Shown here: piece after piece, positions 48,217 through 58,149 of the stretch
Layout: each line of letters opens with the position of its first letter
Position numbering within the stretch: position 1 is the first letter of the stretch
Source: JAZKAR01 sp040389065
GTDB taxonomy: Bacteria > Pseudomonadota > Gammaproteobacteria > Burkholderiales > Casimicrobiaceae
DNA: 64,000 bases
Assembly: GCA_040389065.1 (NCBI GenBank)
Contig: JAZKAR010000023.1
Span: 186,001 to 250,000 of the forward strand
Direction: 5' to 3'
Notes under the pieces: generated by a model
What the model was told of the DNA's origin: nothing
Seen by the model: only the letters and a program-made list of their open reading frames with translations
Databases searched by the model: none
Made by a program: the position numbers and the translations under genes

Positions 48217-48244
48217 ATCATGAGCATAGAGAGGAATGTTTCCC

Positions 48245-49312
48245 ATGCCTAGCACAGACGATGTTCGTATCGATGAAATTAAAGAGTTAGCCCCCCCTTC
48301 ACAGGTTATTCGTGAGTTTCCTTGCACCCCAACAGCGTCAGACACTACGTATGCTGCACGTGATGCTATTCATAAAATTTTGCATAATCAAGATGATCGG
48401 TTATTGGTTATTATTGGCCCCTGCTCTATTCACGATACCACTGCAGCATTAGAATATGCCTCAAAACTTGCACAACTTCGCCAATCATTAGCTGGCGATC
48501 TTGAAATTGTTATGCGTGTCTATTTTGAAAAACCTCGTACCACCATTGGCTGGAAAGGTTTGATCAATGATCCTGATTTAGATAATCAATTTAATATTAA
48601 TAAAGGATTACGCATTGCACGCGAGTTGCTCTTAAAAATTAATGAGATGAATCTGCCAGCGGGTACAGAATTTTTAGATATGATTACACCGCAATATATT
48701 GCTGATTTAATCGCTTGGGGCGCGATTGGCGCGCGCACCACTGAAAGCCAAGTGCATCGTGAGCTTGCCTCTGGCTTATCATGCCCAATCGGTTTTAAAA
48801 ATGGTACTGATGGTAATCTTGATATAGCGTGTGATGCAATTAAAGCCGCTTCTCATCCACACCATTTTCTTTCTGTTACCAAAAGCGGGCATTCTGCTAT
48901 TGTTTCTACCAAAGGAAACGAAGATTGCCATGTCATTTTACGTGGCGGGAAAAGCCCTAATTATGATGCAGCTTCTATACAAGCTTCTTCCGAAAAATTA
49001 GAAAAAGCAGGTTTATTACCTCGTATTATGGTAGATACTAGCCATGGTAATAGCAATAAAAAACCTGAGAATCAAATTCCCGTATGCGCTGATATTAGCC
49101 AACAAGTTGCAGCAGGCGATACACGTATTTTTGGTGTCATGATTGAAAGCCATTTAAAATTCGGCCGCCAAAATCATGTCATTGGTCAGCCGTTAAATTA
49201 TGGACAAAGTATTACCGATGGCTGCATAAATTGGGAAGATAGTGAAAAGGTATTAGAAAATTTAGCGAAAGCAGTTCAACAACGTCGCCTTAAACAAGCT
49301 AAGAGTGCCTAA
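48245..49312 (+). CDS. aroG: 3-deoxy-7-phosphoheptulonate (DAHP) synthase, class I
   Basis: The 355-residue enzyme condenses phosphoenolpyruvate and erythrose 4-phosphate, the first step of aromatic amino-acid synthesis. Motifs include VIIGPCSIHD, MRVYFEKPRTTIGWKG, AIGARTTESQVHRELASGLS, PIGFKNGTDG, ILRGGKSPNYD and MVDTSHGNSNKK. The start at 48245 has AGAGGAA about ten bases upstream; an ATG at 48236 lies too close to it. The attenuator upstream suggests control by aromatic aminoacyl-tRNA supply. Which amino acid inhibits the enzyme cannot be told. Confidence 0.95.
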   Translation: MPSTDDVRIDEIKELAPPSQVIREFPCTPTASDTTYAARDAIHKILHNQDDRLLVIIGPCSIHDTTAALEYASKLAQLRQSLAGDLEIVMRVYFEKPRTTIGWKGLINDPDLDNQFNINKGLRIARELLLKINEMNLPAGTEFLDMITPQYIADLIAWGAIGARTTESQVHRELASGLSCPIGFKNGTDGNLDIACDAIKAASHPHHFLSVTKSGHSAIVSTKGNEDCHVILRGGKSPNYDAASIQASSEKLEKAGLLPRIMVDTSHGNSNKKPENQIPVCADISQQVAAGDTRIFGVMIESHLKFGRQNHVIGQPLNYGQSITDGCINWEDSEKVLENLAKAVQQRRLKQAKSA

Positions 49313-49481
49313 AAATCATATGTCTGTTTAGCATTTATCTTTTTCTGCTCTAATGATTTGTATACAGTTTTTTTGTTCAGAATATTGTATATTTTTACTA
49401 GTTTCTCACCCTAACCTTCTCTCTCAAAGAGGGAAGGTATTATAAAAAAGAACATGAGAAAGAAATAGTATTTTCAATTAT

Positions 49482-50099
49482 TTACCATTTAGCAGCATAG
49501 CGAACTTGCAGAAAGTTTTCTCCAGGGTTAGGTTGCTTAATCCCTCCATTCGAGAAATGCTCCCATCGCAACGATATCTCATGGGCAGCATTGCTTCCAA
49601 ATTGCTTGCCAATCGCAAGTTGATCCCCAAAATTAAACTTGGTACTAAATTTTTTATCACCACTGGCATAACGTGGCGTTAGCATATTTGCGCCTATACC
49701 GCCTTCAACATACCAACCATTAGACCAGGCATTTGGATAAAGTCTTACCACAGGCGTGATGCCAAACTGCCGCACATTATCAGCCGCTTTGTCACGATTG
49801 CGCCAATAGCCACCTGCCACTTCCCAATATCCCTTTACAGGCCCTATTGCTGTTTTCCATTCGCTATCCCAATCATAAGTTACGCCTAGCGTAAGTGCAT
49901 GAGCACCTACTGCAATACCTGGCTGAATAAAAACATGAAGTGGGTTAGCATCGAGTACCTGATTGTTAGAAGACGCTGCTACTGGTAAAGGCGATATCAA
50001 AAAAAGTGAGGTAACCAATATACTGAAGCTTAAATAACTGCTGAGCGAGGTATTACGTTGAGGCATTAAAAAACCACAATATGAAATATTTCCTCGCAT
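49482..50099 (-). CDS. pagL: Lipid A 3-O-deacylase PagL-like outer-membrane protein
   Basis: The 205-residue protein has a signal peptide (SFSILVTSLFLISPLPVAAS), eight-stranded-barrel-like alternating sequence, and the PagL active-site region LRWEHFSNGG with the His-Ser pair and a nearby Glu, ending in an aromatic residue (RYAAKW). PagL removes the 3-O acyl chain from lipid A. AAAGG lies 11 bases before the ATG at 50099; ATG at 50066 is an alternative with a more typical signal-peptide length. Confidence 0.88.
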   Translation of the reverse strand: MRGNISYCGFLMPQRNTSLSSYLSFSILVTSLFLISPLPVAASSNNQVLDANPLHVFIQPGIAVGAHALTLGVTYDWDSEWKTAIGPVKGYWEVAGGYWRNRDKAADNVRQFGITPVVRLYPNAWSNGWYVEGGIGANMLTPRYASGDKKFSTKFNFGDQLAIGKQFGSNAAHEISLRWEHFSNGGIKQPNPGENFLQVRYAAKW

Positions 50100-50360
50100 A
50101 ATTAAAAAGACCTTTCACATTAAGTGATGTTATTAAATGATTGCTGAACGATTAATAGAATGCTTATAGGAGGCTATTAAAACCTATAGCCATGATGCTA
50201 AAAAACCATACAAAATATGCTGATTTTTTGCTTGAGTTATTTGCTTTTACATATTTGCATATTCTTGAGAGTATAAAATATTTTTGGCAGCACTAATAAC
50301 CGACTCAAAAAACTATTATTATAATATTTATTTCAATATTTTAACTAGTAAAATACCAGC

Positions 50361-50410
50361 AAAAAAAATCAGGCAGTATAATCATATTTAGTATGATCAC
50401 ACAGCCTGAT
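50361..50410 (-). terminator. Intrinsic terminator after the His/Tyr-rich gene
   Basis: On the minus strand ATCAGGC and GCCTGAT, with an inner ATCATA/TATGAT stem, form a long hairpin followed by eight T. It serves the leftward gene at 50469-50771. The rest of the gap 50100-50468 holds no gene that I can see. Confidence 0.85.
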
Positions 50411-50468
50411 CTTTCATAAGACTCAAAAATTTTCACATGCTTTTCATCCACATGTTAAATATTTTTTT

Positions 50469-50771
50469 CTAAAACCGTGTTGAAACAGATACCCTTGTTC
50501 CATATCCATAATCACGCGTACCAACAGGTTCATAATAACCAGGTGCTGAACGATAAACTACTCGACCAGGGCGATACTCTCTTCTGTAATCGCGATACTC
50601 TCTATGGCGAGGATGGTCGTAATAGCTATAAAACCGAGGGTGATGATGGTGACGAAAATGATGAGGATGATCATAGCCATAACCTCTCATTTCTCTTGGA
50701 TGAGCAGAAGCTTCGAAGCTTCCTAATAATCCTGCTATTAATGTCATTGTAGCTAAGATAATTTTTTTCAT
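50469..50771 (-). CDS. Small secreted His/Tyr/Arg-rich protein
   Basis: The 100-residue protein has a signal peptide (MKKIILATMTLIAGLLGSFE, then ASA) and a mature part with clusters such as HPHHFRHHHHP and RHREYRDYRREYRP. AAGGAG precedes the ATG at a good distance. Composition suggests metal binding or an envelope-associated disordered protein; no family recognised. A strong terminator follows. Confidence 0.75.
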   Translation of the reverse strand: MKKIILATMTLIAGLLGSFEASAHPREMRGYGYDHPHHFRHHHHPRFYSYYDHPRHREYRDYRREYRPGRVVYRSAPGYYEPVGTRDYGYGTRVSVSTRF

Positions 50772-51386
50772 AATATGCTCCTTGGTAATCTAAAAAATAC
50801 TACCCATTGTTAAATACAAGTGTTGTTCAACTAGCTTAACCGTCTGAATTAAACATCAATTATCAACAAATGCTGTGGTTACTTTCTTCAACGCTTCATT
50901 TGAAGCAAGGTTGACTTCATTCTTTAGTGGGTTAAGATTCTTTACATTTTTTAATAATTACCTATCATATTAAACTTACTCCTTCAAATTTAAACAATTG
51001 ATTTTTATAAATTTAATAGAAAGATCAAATTAAACAATGTAAATATTTTGCTATAAAACACCACATAAATCTTGGCGCCAAAATATGTCATATTTTCAAC
51101 AGCTTGATATAAAAATACAACCAACTTTGAAGATACTCCTATGCTTCTTTACCTGTCTATTATATCAATTGCTATTCTTCATTTAATTACGTTAAAGTAT
51201 TTACATATTATTATTTTCTTTAGTTGTCTGATTACTTACAAAGCTAAGCTTTACTTGCTTCATTAACATAAAAACATTTATTTTCAGCCTTATTTTTGAA
51301 CTAGTATATCAAGTATTAATGTTGGCATTTAACATCAACCCTTCATTAATGTATAACGTTAGAATCTATGTTATAGGATATTAACT
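50772..51386. other. AT-rich intergenic region
   Basis: About 600 bases, strongly AT-rich, without ORFs of note. It must contain the divergent promoters of the His/Tyr-rich gene and of the small zinc-motif gene. No riboswitch or known RNA was recognised. Confidence 0.5.
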
Positions 51387-51551
51387 ATGCCATTGAATAT
51401 AAATCCTGGTGATGAAGCAGCGCCTGGCACTCCCGGTTCAGGAGAAGATATTTGCCCCCAATGCAAAGGGTGTGGCAAAAATGAAGAAGGAAAAAGATGC
51501 CCTGAATGCGGCGGCACTGGAGTAGTCATTAAAGGAATTGGCGGCGGATAA
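51387..51551 (+). CDS. Small DnaJ-type zinc-motif protein (54 aa)
   Basis: The 54-residue frame has AGGA nine bases before its ATG. It contains two Cys pairs, CPQCKGCGKNEEG and CPECGGTG, the CxxCxGxG pattern of DnaJ zinc fingers, and ends in a Gly-rich GIGGG. The N-terminus is Gly/Pro-rich. It likely binds one zinc ion. I know small proteins of this style from bacteria but cannot give a function. Confidence 0.75.
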   Translation: MPLNINPGDEAAPGTPGSGEDICPQCKGCGKNEEGKRCPECGGTGVVIKGIGGG

Positions 51552-51880
51552 TATCTATTGCTATTTCTTCAGTTATTTACCGCACCCTCAACTTCAAACT
51601 AAATTCACAACCATATGCTTTGTTAAAAATTGTGATCAAAAAAATTTATAATAGGAAAATATTATTTTTCTATTAAACATATTTGAATTAAAAATTCATT
51701 TATCCTGAATACATCTAAACCAATACGTTGAAAAAACCATGTGATGTAAAGCTACAATTGATTACTCGCTTTCCAACACATGATTTAAAATTTTGCATCT
51801 ACTCTACTGCTGATATTGGTTTATGCATTAGGCCAATACCAGCAGCAAATTAGTTATAGTAGCGCAAAGCACACGAAGCC
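51552..51880. other. AT-rich gap with a hairpin after cphA
   Basis: CTGCTGATATTGG (51807-51819) and CCAATACCAGCAG (51833-51845) form a 13-bp stem with one mismatch, 36 bases after the cphA stop codon on the minus strand. It is a likely end of the cphB-cphA transcript. Nothing else is recognisable. Confidence 0.55.
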
Positions 51881-54460
51881 TTATCCGTTTCTACCTGATA
51901 CCTCTATTATTGGTTGGGATAAATGGCTTGCTACTTGAGGCAAAGCCCCATAAAAATCATTTAAATCACTTGCACATCCTAAAATGACTAGATCACCTGA
52001 CTGAGCATTATTCATGGCATATGCTAGAGCAGATTGAACATTAGGAATACATTTAATAGTCTGATTTTCTTTATTTACCTGCTGAGCACCTTTGAAAAGC
52101 AACTCTGCCGTTGAACCTACAGCTCTTTCGCGACGATCTTCCATTTCATAAATAACTAATTTATTAAACTCAGTTGCACATATTTCTCCTATTTCTTTTA
52201 TATCTTCATCACGTCGATCACCTGGTGCGGTAACAACTGCAATAGTATCTCCCTTTTTTGCGATTTTACGGGCTGTTTTCCCTAATGCTTGATACGCTGC
52301 AGAGTTATGCGCGTAATCCACTAATACCGTAATATCACCTACCTCGAAAAAATTCATGCGCAAAGGGTTTTCTTCAGCATTCGAGCGAAAATGAATGAGC
52401 GCTTGCTTAATGGCCTCCGCAGGGCAATCTTGTGCTACTAATGCTGCAACAGCAGCAAGCGCATTGGCGATATTGAAATCAACTAACCCATTTCGCGTAA
52501 AAGGTAACTCGGTGACTGGTAAAAAAATTTGTCTATCGGCCCCTTTCACAATTACGATACTTTCGCCATCAAAAACAACTGCCCTTCCCCCTTTTTGCTC
52601 ATGCATCTTTAGAAGCAGTAAATCTGGATTCATCGAGAAATAAAATACTTCAACGCCATCATTCCTATCTTCTCCCATTTCTACACAGTAGGCATCTTCT
52701 GCATTCAGCACTACTGTTTTTTCAGCAGCGCGCGCTACCACCCTTTTTACTGCAGCAAGGTCTTCTAAATCATTAATGCCGTTTTGCCCTAAATGATCTG
52801 AACTGATGTTAAGCACAACACTTACATCGCAGCGATCAAACGCTAGCCCACGTTTAATAATGCCTCCTCTTGCGGTTTCTAATACAGCAGCCTCAACATC
52901 AGGAGACGATAATAGCGTTCGTGCTGACCAATAGCCCGTGCAATCACCCTTGCTAATACATTCACTATTAATAAAAACACCTTCTGTACAAGCGGTTCCG
53001 GTTATTTTTCCACTTTGTTCTAGTGCTTTTGCAATTAATAACGTGGTTGTCGTTTTACCATTGGTGCCTGTAACAGCTGTAATAGGAATACGCCCAGTTT
53101 CGCCCTCTTTAAATAAAGATCGAACAATTGCCTGCCCAGCATGCCTTGGTAATCCGGCACTAGGCCATTCATGCATACGAATACCAGGCGCAGCATTGAC
53201 CTCAATAATCGCACCGTGCGGTAGCGATAAAGGCTGCGTAATATCTCGACAAATAATATCAATGCCAGCTACATCGAGACCAATTTTTTTTGCCGCACGT
53301 AGACAAGCTGCACGGGTAAAAGGGTGCAAAGAATCAGTAACATCTTCAGCAGTTCCTCCTGTTGAAAGATTAGCGTTATCACGTAAATAAGCAACTTGAT
53401 CGGATGCCAGTATCGATGTTAAGGTAAAGCCTTGCTTTGCCAACACTGCCTCTACTTGTTCATCTATTTTTATTTTGGTTAAAACATTGGTATGCCCATC
53501 GCCTCGCAACGGATTTAAATTTTCAACCTCAACTAATTGCTGAATAGTATGTTGCCCATCGCCCTCTACTAAAGGCGCACTGCGGCGTGAAGCTGCGATT
53601 ACCTCATCACCCACCACCAACACTCGGTAATCATTTCCCTGAATATACTGCTCAATAATGACTCGTCTTCCGTATGTTTTTGCATGCGCAAAGGCTTTTT
53701 TCATGTCTTCACTATTCGCTACATCTAAGGTTACCCCTTTTCCCTGATTTGCATCCAAAGGCTTAACCGCCCAGGGGCCTTTTCGATGCTCTACCCAATC
53801 AAGCGCTTCTTCTAGCGTCGTTACCACTGATCCTTGCGGAACAGGCAGCCCAATTTCTTTTAATAGCGTTTTTGTGAGCTGCTTATCGCTGGCTATTTCA
53901 ACACCCACATAACTTGTGTTGTGCGTCATCGTCGCTTGAAAACGTTTTTGCTGGCATCCCCACCCCAACTGAAATAAACTCATAGTTTCGCTTACGCGGA
54001 AGAAAGGAATATTTTGCTCTTTAGCAGTGGCTAGATCATAAGACTCGCCGCGTGCTGTCGCGGTCACTAGCTCAATGGCAACCGGTAAAGCTTTCTCCAC
54101 TAAACTTTCAAGATGATATGAACACACAATTGTATAATGACGAGGCTTACCCTTTACCATACGTGCCTTACCAAACCCTACTTCGCTACCTGCCAAGCAC
54201 TGTAGCTCGATAAGTACATGCTCAGTAATATGCGCCATATACGTACCTTCGTGTAGGCGTTCTACAAATCCGCCACGATAGCCTAAAGAACAACGATGAT
54301 CTGCCAACGTAGGCAATAAAGCACATAGCTTTTCTGTAAACCCAGGAATGTGAGATGAAGCAACTTCATCTAAATCTTCCAGATCAATTTCTGCCATAAA
54401 GCATGGTCTTGGTGAATGCAGATTAGGCCCGCGCAGGAAGCGCTTTTCTATAACTTTCAT
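51881..54460 (-). CDS. cphA: Cyanophycin synthetase
   Basis: The 859-residue enzyme builds cyanophycin, a poly-aspartate backbone with arginine side chains, from Asp, Arg and ATP. It has the N-terminal domain with LHEGTYMAHITEHVLIELQC, an ATP-grasp domain (about 200-460; VKPLDANQGKGVTLDV, IIEVNAAPGIRMHEWPS) and a Mur-ligase-like domain with P-loop VTGTNGKTTT (about 460-470) and DYAHNSAAY. Length fits CphA1. Its ATG overlaps the cyanophycinase stop codon by four bases, so synthesis and breakdown enzymes are coupled. Confidence 0.95.
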   Translation of the reverse strand: MKVIEKRFLRGPNLHSPRPCFMAEIDLEDLDEVASSHIPGFTEKLCALLPTLADHRCSLGYRGGFVERLHEGTYMAHITEHVLIELQCLAGSEVGFGKARMVKGKPRHYTIVCSYHLESLVEKALPVAIELVTATARGESYDLATAKEQNIPFFRVSETMSLFQLGWGCQQKRFQATMTHNTSYVGVEIASDKQLTKTLLKEIGLPVPQGSVVTTLEEALDWVEHRKGPWAVKPLDANQGKGVTLDVANSEDMKKAFAHAKTYGRRVIIEQYIQGNDYRVLVVGDEVIAASRRSAPLVEGDGQHTIQQLVEVENLNPLRGDGHTNVLTKIKIDEQVEAVLAKQGFTLTSILASDQVAYLRDNANLSTGGTAEDVTDSLHPFTRAACLRAAKKIGLDVAGIDIICRDITQPLSLPHGAIIEVNAAPGIRMHEWPSAGLPRHAGQAIVRSLFKEGETGRIPITAVTGTNGKTTTTLLIAKALEQSGKITGTACTEGVFINSECISKGDCTGYWSARTLLSSPDVEAAVLETARGGIIKRGLAFDRCDVSVVLNISSDHLGQNGINDLEDLAAVKRVVARAAEKTVVLNAEDAYCVEMGEDRNDGVEVFYFSMNPDLLLLKMHEQKGGRAVVFDGESIVIVKGADRQIFLPVTELPFTRNGLVDFNIANALAAVAALVAQDCPAEAIKQALIHFRSNAEENPLRMNFFEVGDITVLVDYAHNSAAYQALGKTARKIAKKGDTIAVVTAPGDRRDEDIKEIGEICATEFNKLVIYEMEDRRERAVGSTAELLFKGAQQVNKENQTIKCIPNVQSALAYAMNNAQSGDLVILGCASDLNDFYGALPQVASHLSQPIIEVSGRNG

Positions 54461-55362
54461 GAACTCGTCTCCCTACTGATAATAATTGAAATAATTTCTT
54501 GCAAAACTGGCGATAATTTAGATGCATCACTTAAACAATGTTCATACTGATAACGTGAACCAGCAGGAAATAAATGCAATTTCATATTAATCAGCTCTAA
54601 CCGCTCTTCTTCATGAATATCACTGAAATTTGAAATCATTTCTCTGCCATCTACCAGCGTTACTGCTCCGTTTCCTATCACTTCAAACCAGCTACCCCGT
54701 GCAACAACTAAGGCTGTATCTTCATCAATTCCTATACCCAAAAGATAAGGATTTTGCGCAACTACCGCTAATAGCCGACCTAATCGTTGCCGTTCTGAAA
54801 AATGCTGGTCAATAATGACACGCTGAAGAAAACCTAGCCCTGCGCCTAAATGCACCGTGCCTTTAACAGGCATTTTCTCTTCTGTACTTTCAGCCAACAT
54901 GTGACCCGACATCGCTGAAGCACCTGCACTTGTACCGGCTACACACGCTGCATGCTCTAAAAAAGCTTTATGCGCAGCAGTATCAATAGCGGTACCACCG
55001 ATGAGTGCCATCAATTTTTTTTGATCGCCGCCTGTCATAAAAATGCCATCAGCTTCTAATACCTGTTGTGCTATCTCAGAATTATTAGCATCTTCGCGTG
55101 TATATAAAGCAATTTTCGAACATGTTTTTACTCCTAGATCTGTAAAGACCTCCTTATAAATTTCCCATACTTCCTCTTGAACTGAACTAGCAGCTGTAAT
55201 GACTACAATATCTGCCTTATCGCCGCCTGAAATATCAACAAATTTAGTTAATATCTTTTTGTCGAATTTTTTATCTTCCCCGCCCCCGATAATAATAAGG
55301 TTTCCTTGTTTGGAAGGCTCAGGCTTGGGTAATTTAGAGTCATCGCTTTGTAAGCTAGGCAT
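54457..55362 (-). CDS. cphB: Cyanophycinase
   Basis: The 301-residue S51-family serine peptidase hydrolyses cyanophycin to beta-Asp-Arg dipeptides. The nucleophile Ser lies in VAGTSAGASAM (about residue 140). LIIIGGGEDK opens the domain, GIFMTGGDQKKLM precedes the nucleophile, and GIGIDEDTALVV follows. The N-terminal 20 residues are polar and cytosolic. It is the first gene of the two-gene cph operon. Confidence 0.93.
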   Translation of the reverse strand: MPSLQSDDSKLPKPEPSKQGNLIIIGGGEDKKFDKKILTKFVDISGGDKADIVVITAASSVQEEVWEIYKEVFTDLGVKTCSKIALYTREDANNSEIAQQVLEADGIFMTGGDQKKLMALIGGTAIDTAAHKAFLEHAACVAGTSAGASAMSGHMLAESTEEKMPVKGTVHLGAGLGFLQRVIIDQHFSERQRLGRLLAVVAQNPYLLGIGIDEDTALVVARGSWFEVIGNGAVTLVDGREMISNFSDIHEEERLELINMKLHLFPAGSRYQYEHCLSDASKLSPVLQEIISIIISRETSS

Positions 55363-55837
55363 AATTCACGAACCTATTTGAGAGATAGACTATGGTTATC
55401 TTGTACTCTTGGCATTAAAAACAAAACTAGTTTAACTTCATGCTAATTTATAATTTTCAGGCAAAAAGATAGCGTTATAACAGGCAAGCAAGTGCATTGT
55501 TTGACCTCTTAAAACCTTAACGCTACATTTAAAAGGAGTAGGCTGAATAGCCCGTTTAGATAAGGTTGCTAAGATTGCTTCAACAAAAAAATTACTAAAA
55601 AATTGCTTAACTTAAAAATCTTAAAATTAAGAAAAAGTCATAATTTTATAATTAATAATGTTTATAAACATTGAATGTATCCCATGAACCAAAATTAATA
55701 TGCTTAGTTTATATGCTCTAATTATTTAGGCATTAAAAATTCTATACGTCTTTATCATTAAGCAGGTAATAAAAATAAATGGTATGCGTGAAATTTCTCT
55801 GTAGTAAAACTCAACGCTTGCCCAACAAACAGCATTA
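55363..55837. other. AT-rich gap between cphB and the cold-shock gene
   Basis: It should hold the cphB promoter and the end of the cold-shock transcript. ACAGCATTA-T-TAATGCTGT (55829-55847) overlaps the cold-shock stop codon and may be a weak terminator. AAAAGGAGTAGG near 55539 on the plus strand is not followed by a useful ORF. No gene is called. Confidence 0.45.
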
Positions 55838-56098
55838 TTAATGCTGTAATGCCTCATAATTGTGCTGAGGTAACTGGCCATATTTATTAGCAATATGGAT
55901 ATTAGTTGCTTGCATTACACGTTGACTCGTTAAAACTTCGAATTGAACACGTTGATTTTCTACAAGCGTCTTAAAACCAGCGCTTTGGATTTGACTATAA
56001 TGTACAAATAGCTCTTGCCCTCCGTTATCTGGAGTAATAAATCCAAAACCTTTGGCTTCATTAAACCATTTCACTGTACCACCGCACCGACTTTTCAT
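55838..56098 (-). CDS. Cold-shock domain protein (CspA family)
   Basis: The 86-residue protein has the RNA-binding motifs KGFGFITP (RNP1) and ELFVHYS (RNP2) after GTVKWFNEAKG. The final 15-20 residues (QLPQHNYEALQH) extend past the usual 66-70 residue core. It binds single-stranded nucleic acid and acts as an RNA chaperone. A long AT-rich region upstream could be the structured 5' UTR typical of such genes, but I cannot define it. Confidence 0.92.
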   Translation of the reverse strand: MKSRCGGTVKWFNEAKGFGFITPDNGGQELFVHYSQIQSAGFKTLVENQRVQFEVLTSQRVMQATNIHIANKYGQLPQHNYEALQH

Positions 56099-56641
56099 AA
56101 TAAAACAATTCCTGTTGATTCCTGTTACTCAGTTAAAACAAAATACTTTTATACGTTATGCAATTGGGTTTTCTTAGCCTATTGTCAACTTGCTGTACTC
56201 TTTGTGCATTGCCATGTCTTATGTAAACGCGACTGCATAAGCTCTAACTTTACTCACTCACTTTATTTTCTTGCAATTTAATGTACTCATTGTTAACGTA
56301 AAATAATCAAAAGCTAAATTATTCTTAACACTAAAATAATGAATGTACATAGCCGACCCAATTTTTACCAACTTAACTATATTTACCGATTTAATGGGTG
56401 CTGTCAACAAAAACGGTAAAATCGGCATAGAATATTTTTTTACTCTTCATTAGCTACAACATTAGCTTCAAAATAACTCTTTTTTTACAGTTAGATACTG
56501 GCTTTCCATAAAGTTCTGTTACTATCACAAAAAAAGATAGCGCGTCTGTTGGCCTTACGTTTTTAGAGATAAAAACTCGCGCATTGACCCCATCCAATAT
56601 CGTTTCGTAAGAACCTATTTTCTAAATATACCGGGGCTGTA
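56099..56641. other. Divergent intergenic region, csp and CLC genes
   Basis: It carries the promoters and 5' UTRs of two divergent genes. TTGACA is present on the minus strand near 56180, but no -10 box has proper spacing. I looked for the fluoride riboswitch (crcB motif) before the CLC gene and saw no matching conserved blocks. Confidence 0.5.
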
Positions 56642-57955
56642 ATGAAACACTTAACAAGCTATGCTCAGCTAATGCATATCAGTAAATGGTTCATGCTCTC
56701 AAGTGCAGTAGCTATTGGTGCTGGCTCAGCTTCCGCTTTCTTTCTTTTTGCACTCGAATGGGCAACTGCTACCCGTTTACTTTATCCCTGGATTATTTGG
56801 CTATTACCAATAGCAGGCTTTTTAGTGGGGTGGATTTATTTATGGTTGGGTCAACCTGTTGAGGCTGGCAATAATCTATTAATTGACGAAATTCATGATC
56901 CAACAAATATTATTCCATTACGTATGGTGCCGTTAATATTAGGGAGTACTATACTATCTCACCTTTTCGGAGCTTCCGTAGGCCGCGAAGGAACCGCCGT
57001 GCAAATGGGTGGTGCACTGGCAGATCAGCTAGCGCGGCTATTTAAATTGACTGCTGAAGATCGACGAATCATTCTAATGACAGGTATTAGCGCTGGCTTT
57101 GCCTCAGTATTTGGCACCCCACTAGCTGGTGCAATTTTCTCTTTAGAAGTTATCGCTATTGGTCGAATGCGTTACGATGCATTATTGCCATGCCTTATTG
57201 CTGCTATTGTTGCAGACCAAATCGGTCTTAGCTGGGGCGTACATCATACCCATTACTCTATACTATTTGTGCCAGCTCTCTCGCCGTGGAACTTCTTTGC
57301 AGTAGTAGTTGCTGGAGCTATTTTTGGATTAACCAGTAAAATATTTGCAAACTCAACGCACTATTTAACGCATTGCGTAAAAATGCGTATTCGCTATGCT
57401 CCTTTGCGACCATTATTAGGAGGCATTATCATCGCTGTCGCCTATTGCTTGTTTAACGCTCATCGTTATAGTGGATTAGGTATTTCAACAATCAAAGAAG
57501 CCTTTCATCATCAGCTTCCCTTCTATGATTTTGCTGGCAAAATGGCATTTACAATAGCCTCATTAAGCAGCGGATTTAAAGGCGGAGAAGTTACTCCTCT
57601 GTTTTACATTGGCGCAACGTTAGGCAATGCATTAGCGCCTTTATTGCATATGCCTCTCTCTTTCTTTGCTGGTCTTGGTTTTATTGCAGTTTTTGCCGGA
57701 GCTGCCAATACCCCTATAGCCTGTACATTTATGGCAATTGAATTATTTGGTGCTGAGATAGGAATTTATGCAGCCATTGCCTGTGTTGTCAGCTATCTTT
57801 TTTCAGGTCATACCGGTATTTATCGCTCGCAGCGCATTGGTCAGGCTAAATATAGCTCTTTTCCTGAAGGTATAAAAATAAGTGAGCTTTCAGACTATCA
57901 TCAAGAACATTCTTTAAAAAAACTTAAAAACTTAAACATGAAAACTAAACGCTGA
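56642..57955 (+). CDS. CLC-family antiporter, probable fluoride/proton (CLC-F) type
   Basis: The 437-residue protein has about ten hydrophobic helices. In place of the chloride-type GSGIP it has EAGNNLLIDEIHD, and in place of GKEGP it has SVGREGTAVQMGG, both of which I associate with the fluoride-exporting CLC-F clade. GFASVFGTPLAGAIFSLEV and SSGFKGGEVTPLFYIGATL also fit. It would expel F- in exchange for protons. GGGG lies before the ATG. The subfamily assignment rests on remembered motifs. Confidence 0.85.
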   Translation: MKHLTSYAQLMHISKWFMLSSAVAIGAGSASAFFLFALEWATATRLLYPWIIWLLPIAGFLVGWIYLWLGQPVEAGNNLLIDEIHDPTNIIPLRMVPLILGSTILSHLFGASVGREGTAVQMGGALADQLARLFKLTAEDRRIILMTGISAGFASVFGTPLAGAIFSLEVIAIGRMRYDALLPCLIAAIVADQIGLSWGVHHTHYSILFVPALSPWNFFAVVVAGAIFGLTSKIFANSTHYLTHCVKMRIRYAPLRPLLGGIIIAVAYCLFNAHRYSGLGISTIKEAFHHQLPFYDFAGKMAFTIASLSSGFKGGEVTPLFYIGATLGNALAPLLHMPLSFFAGLGFIAVFAGAANTPIACTFMAIELFGAEIGIYAAIACVVSYLFSGHTGIYRSQRIGQAKYSSFPEGIKISELSDYHQEHSLKKLKNLNMKTKR

Positions 57956-58149
57956 AGCGCTAGCAAAAACATTCCTAAGCACTTAAAATCGTTAGGAAGC
58001 TAAATATTTATTCACACATCTTTATATTCAGATCAGCATTCAAAAAAACTTATATTACCGATCATGAATTTATAGTAAACTTCCCTCCGTGCATTTATTA
58101 AATATAATTACCATTATTTGAACAACTTTTTTTATTTGGGATCCATGTT

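Noticed and set aside
56440..56641. Possible fluoride riboswitch before the CLC gene
   Set aside because: None of the conserved crcB-motif blocks could be found by eye.
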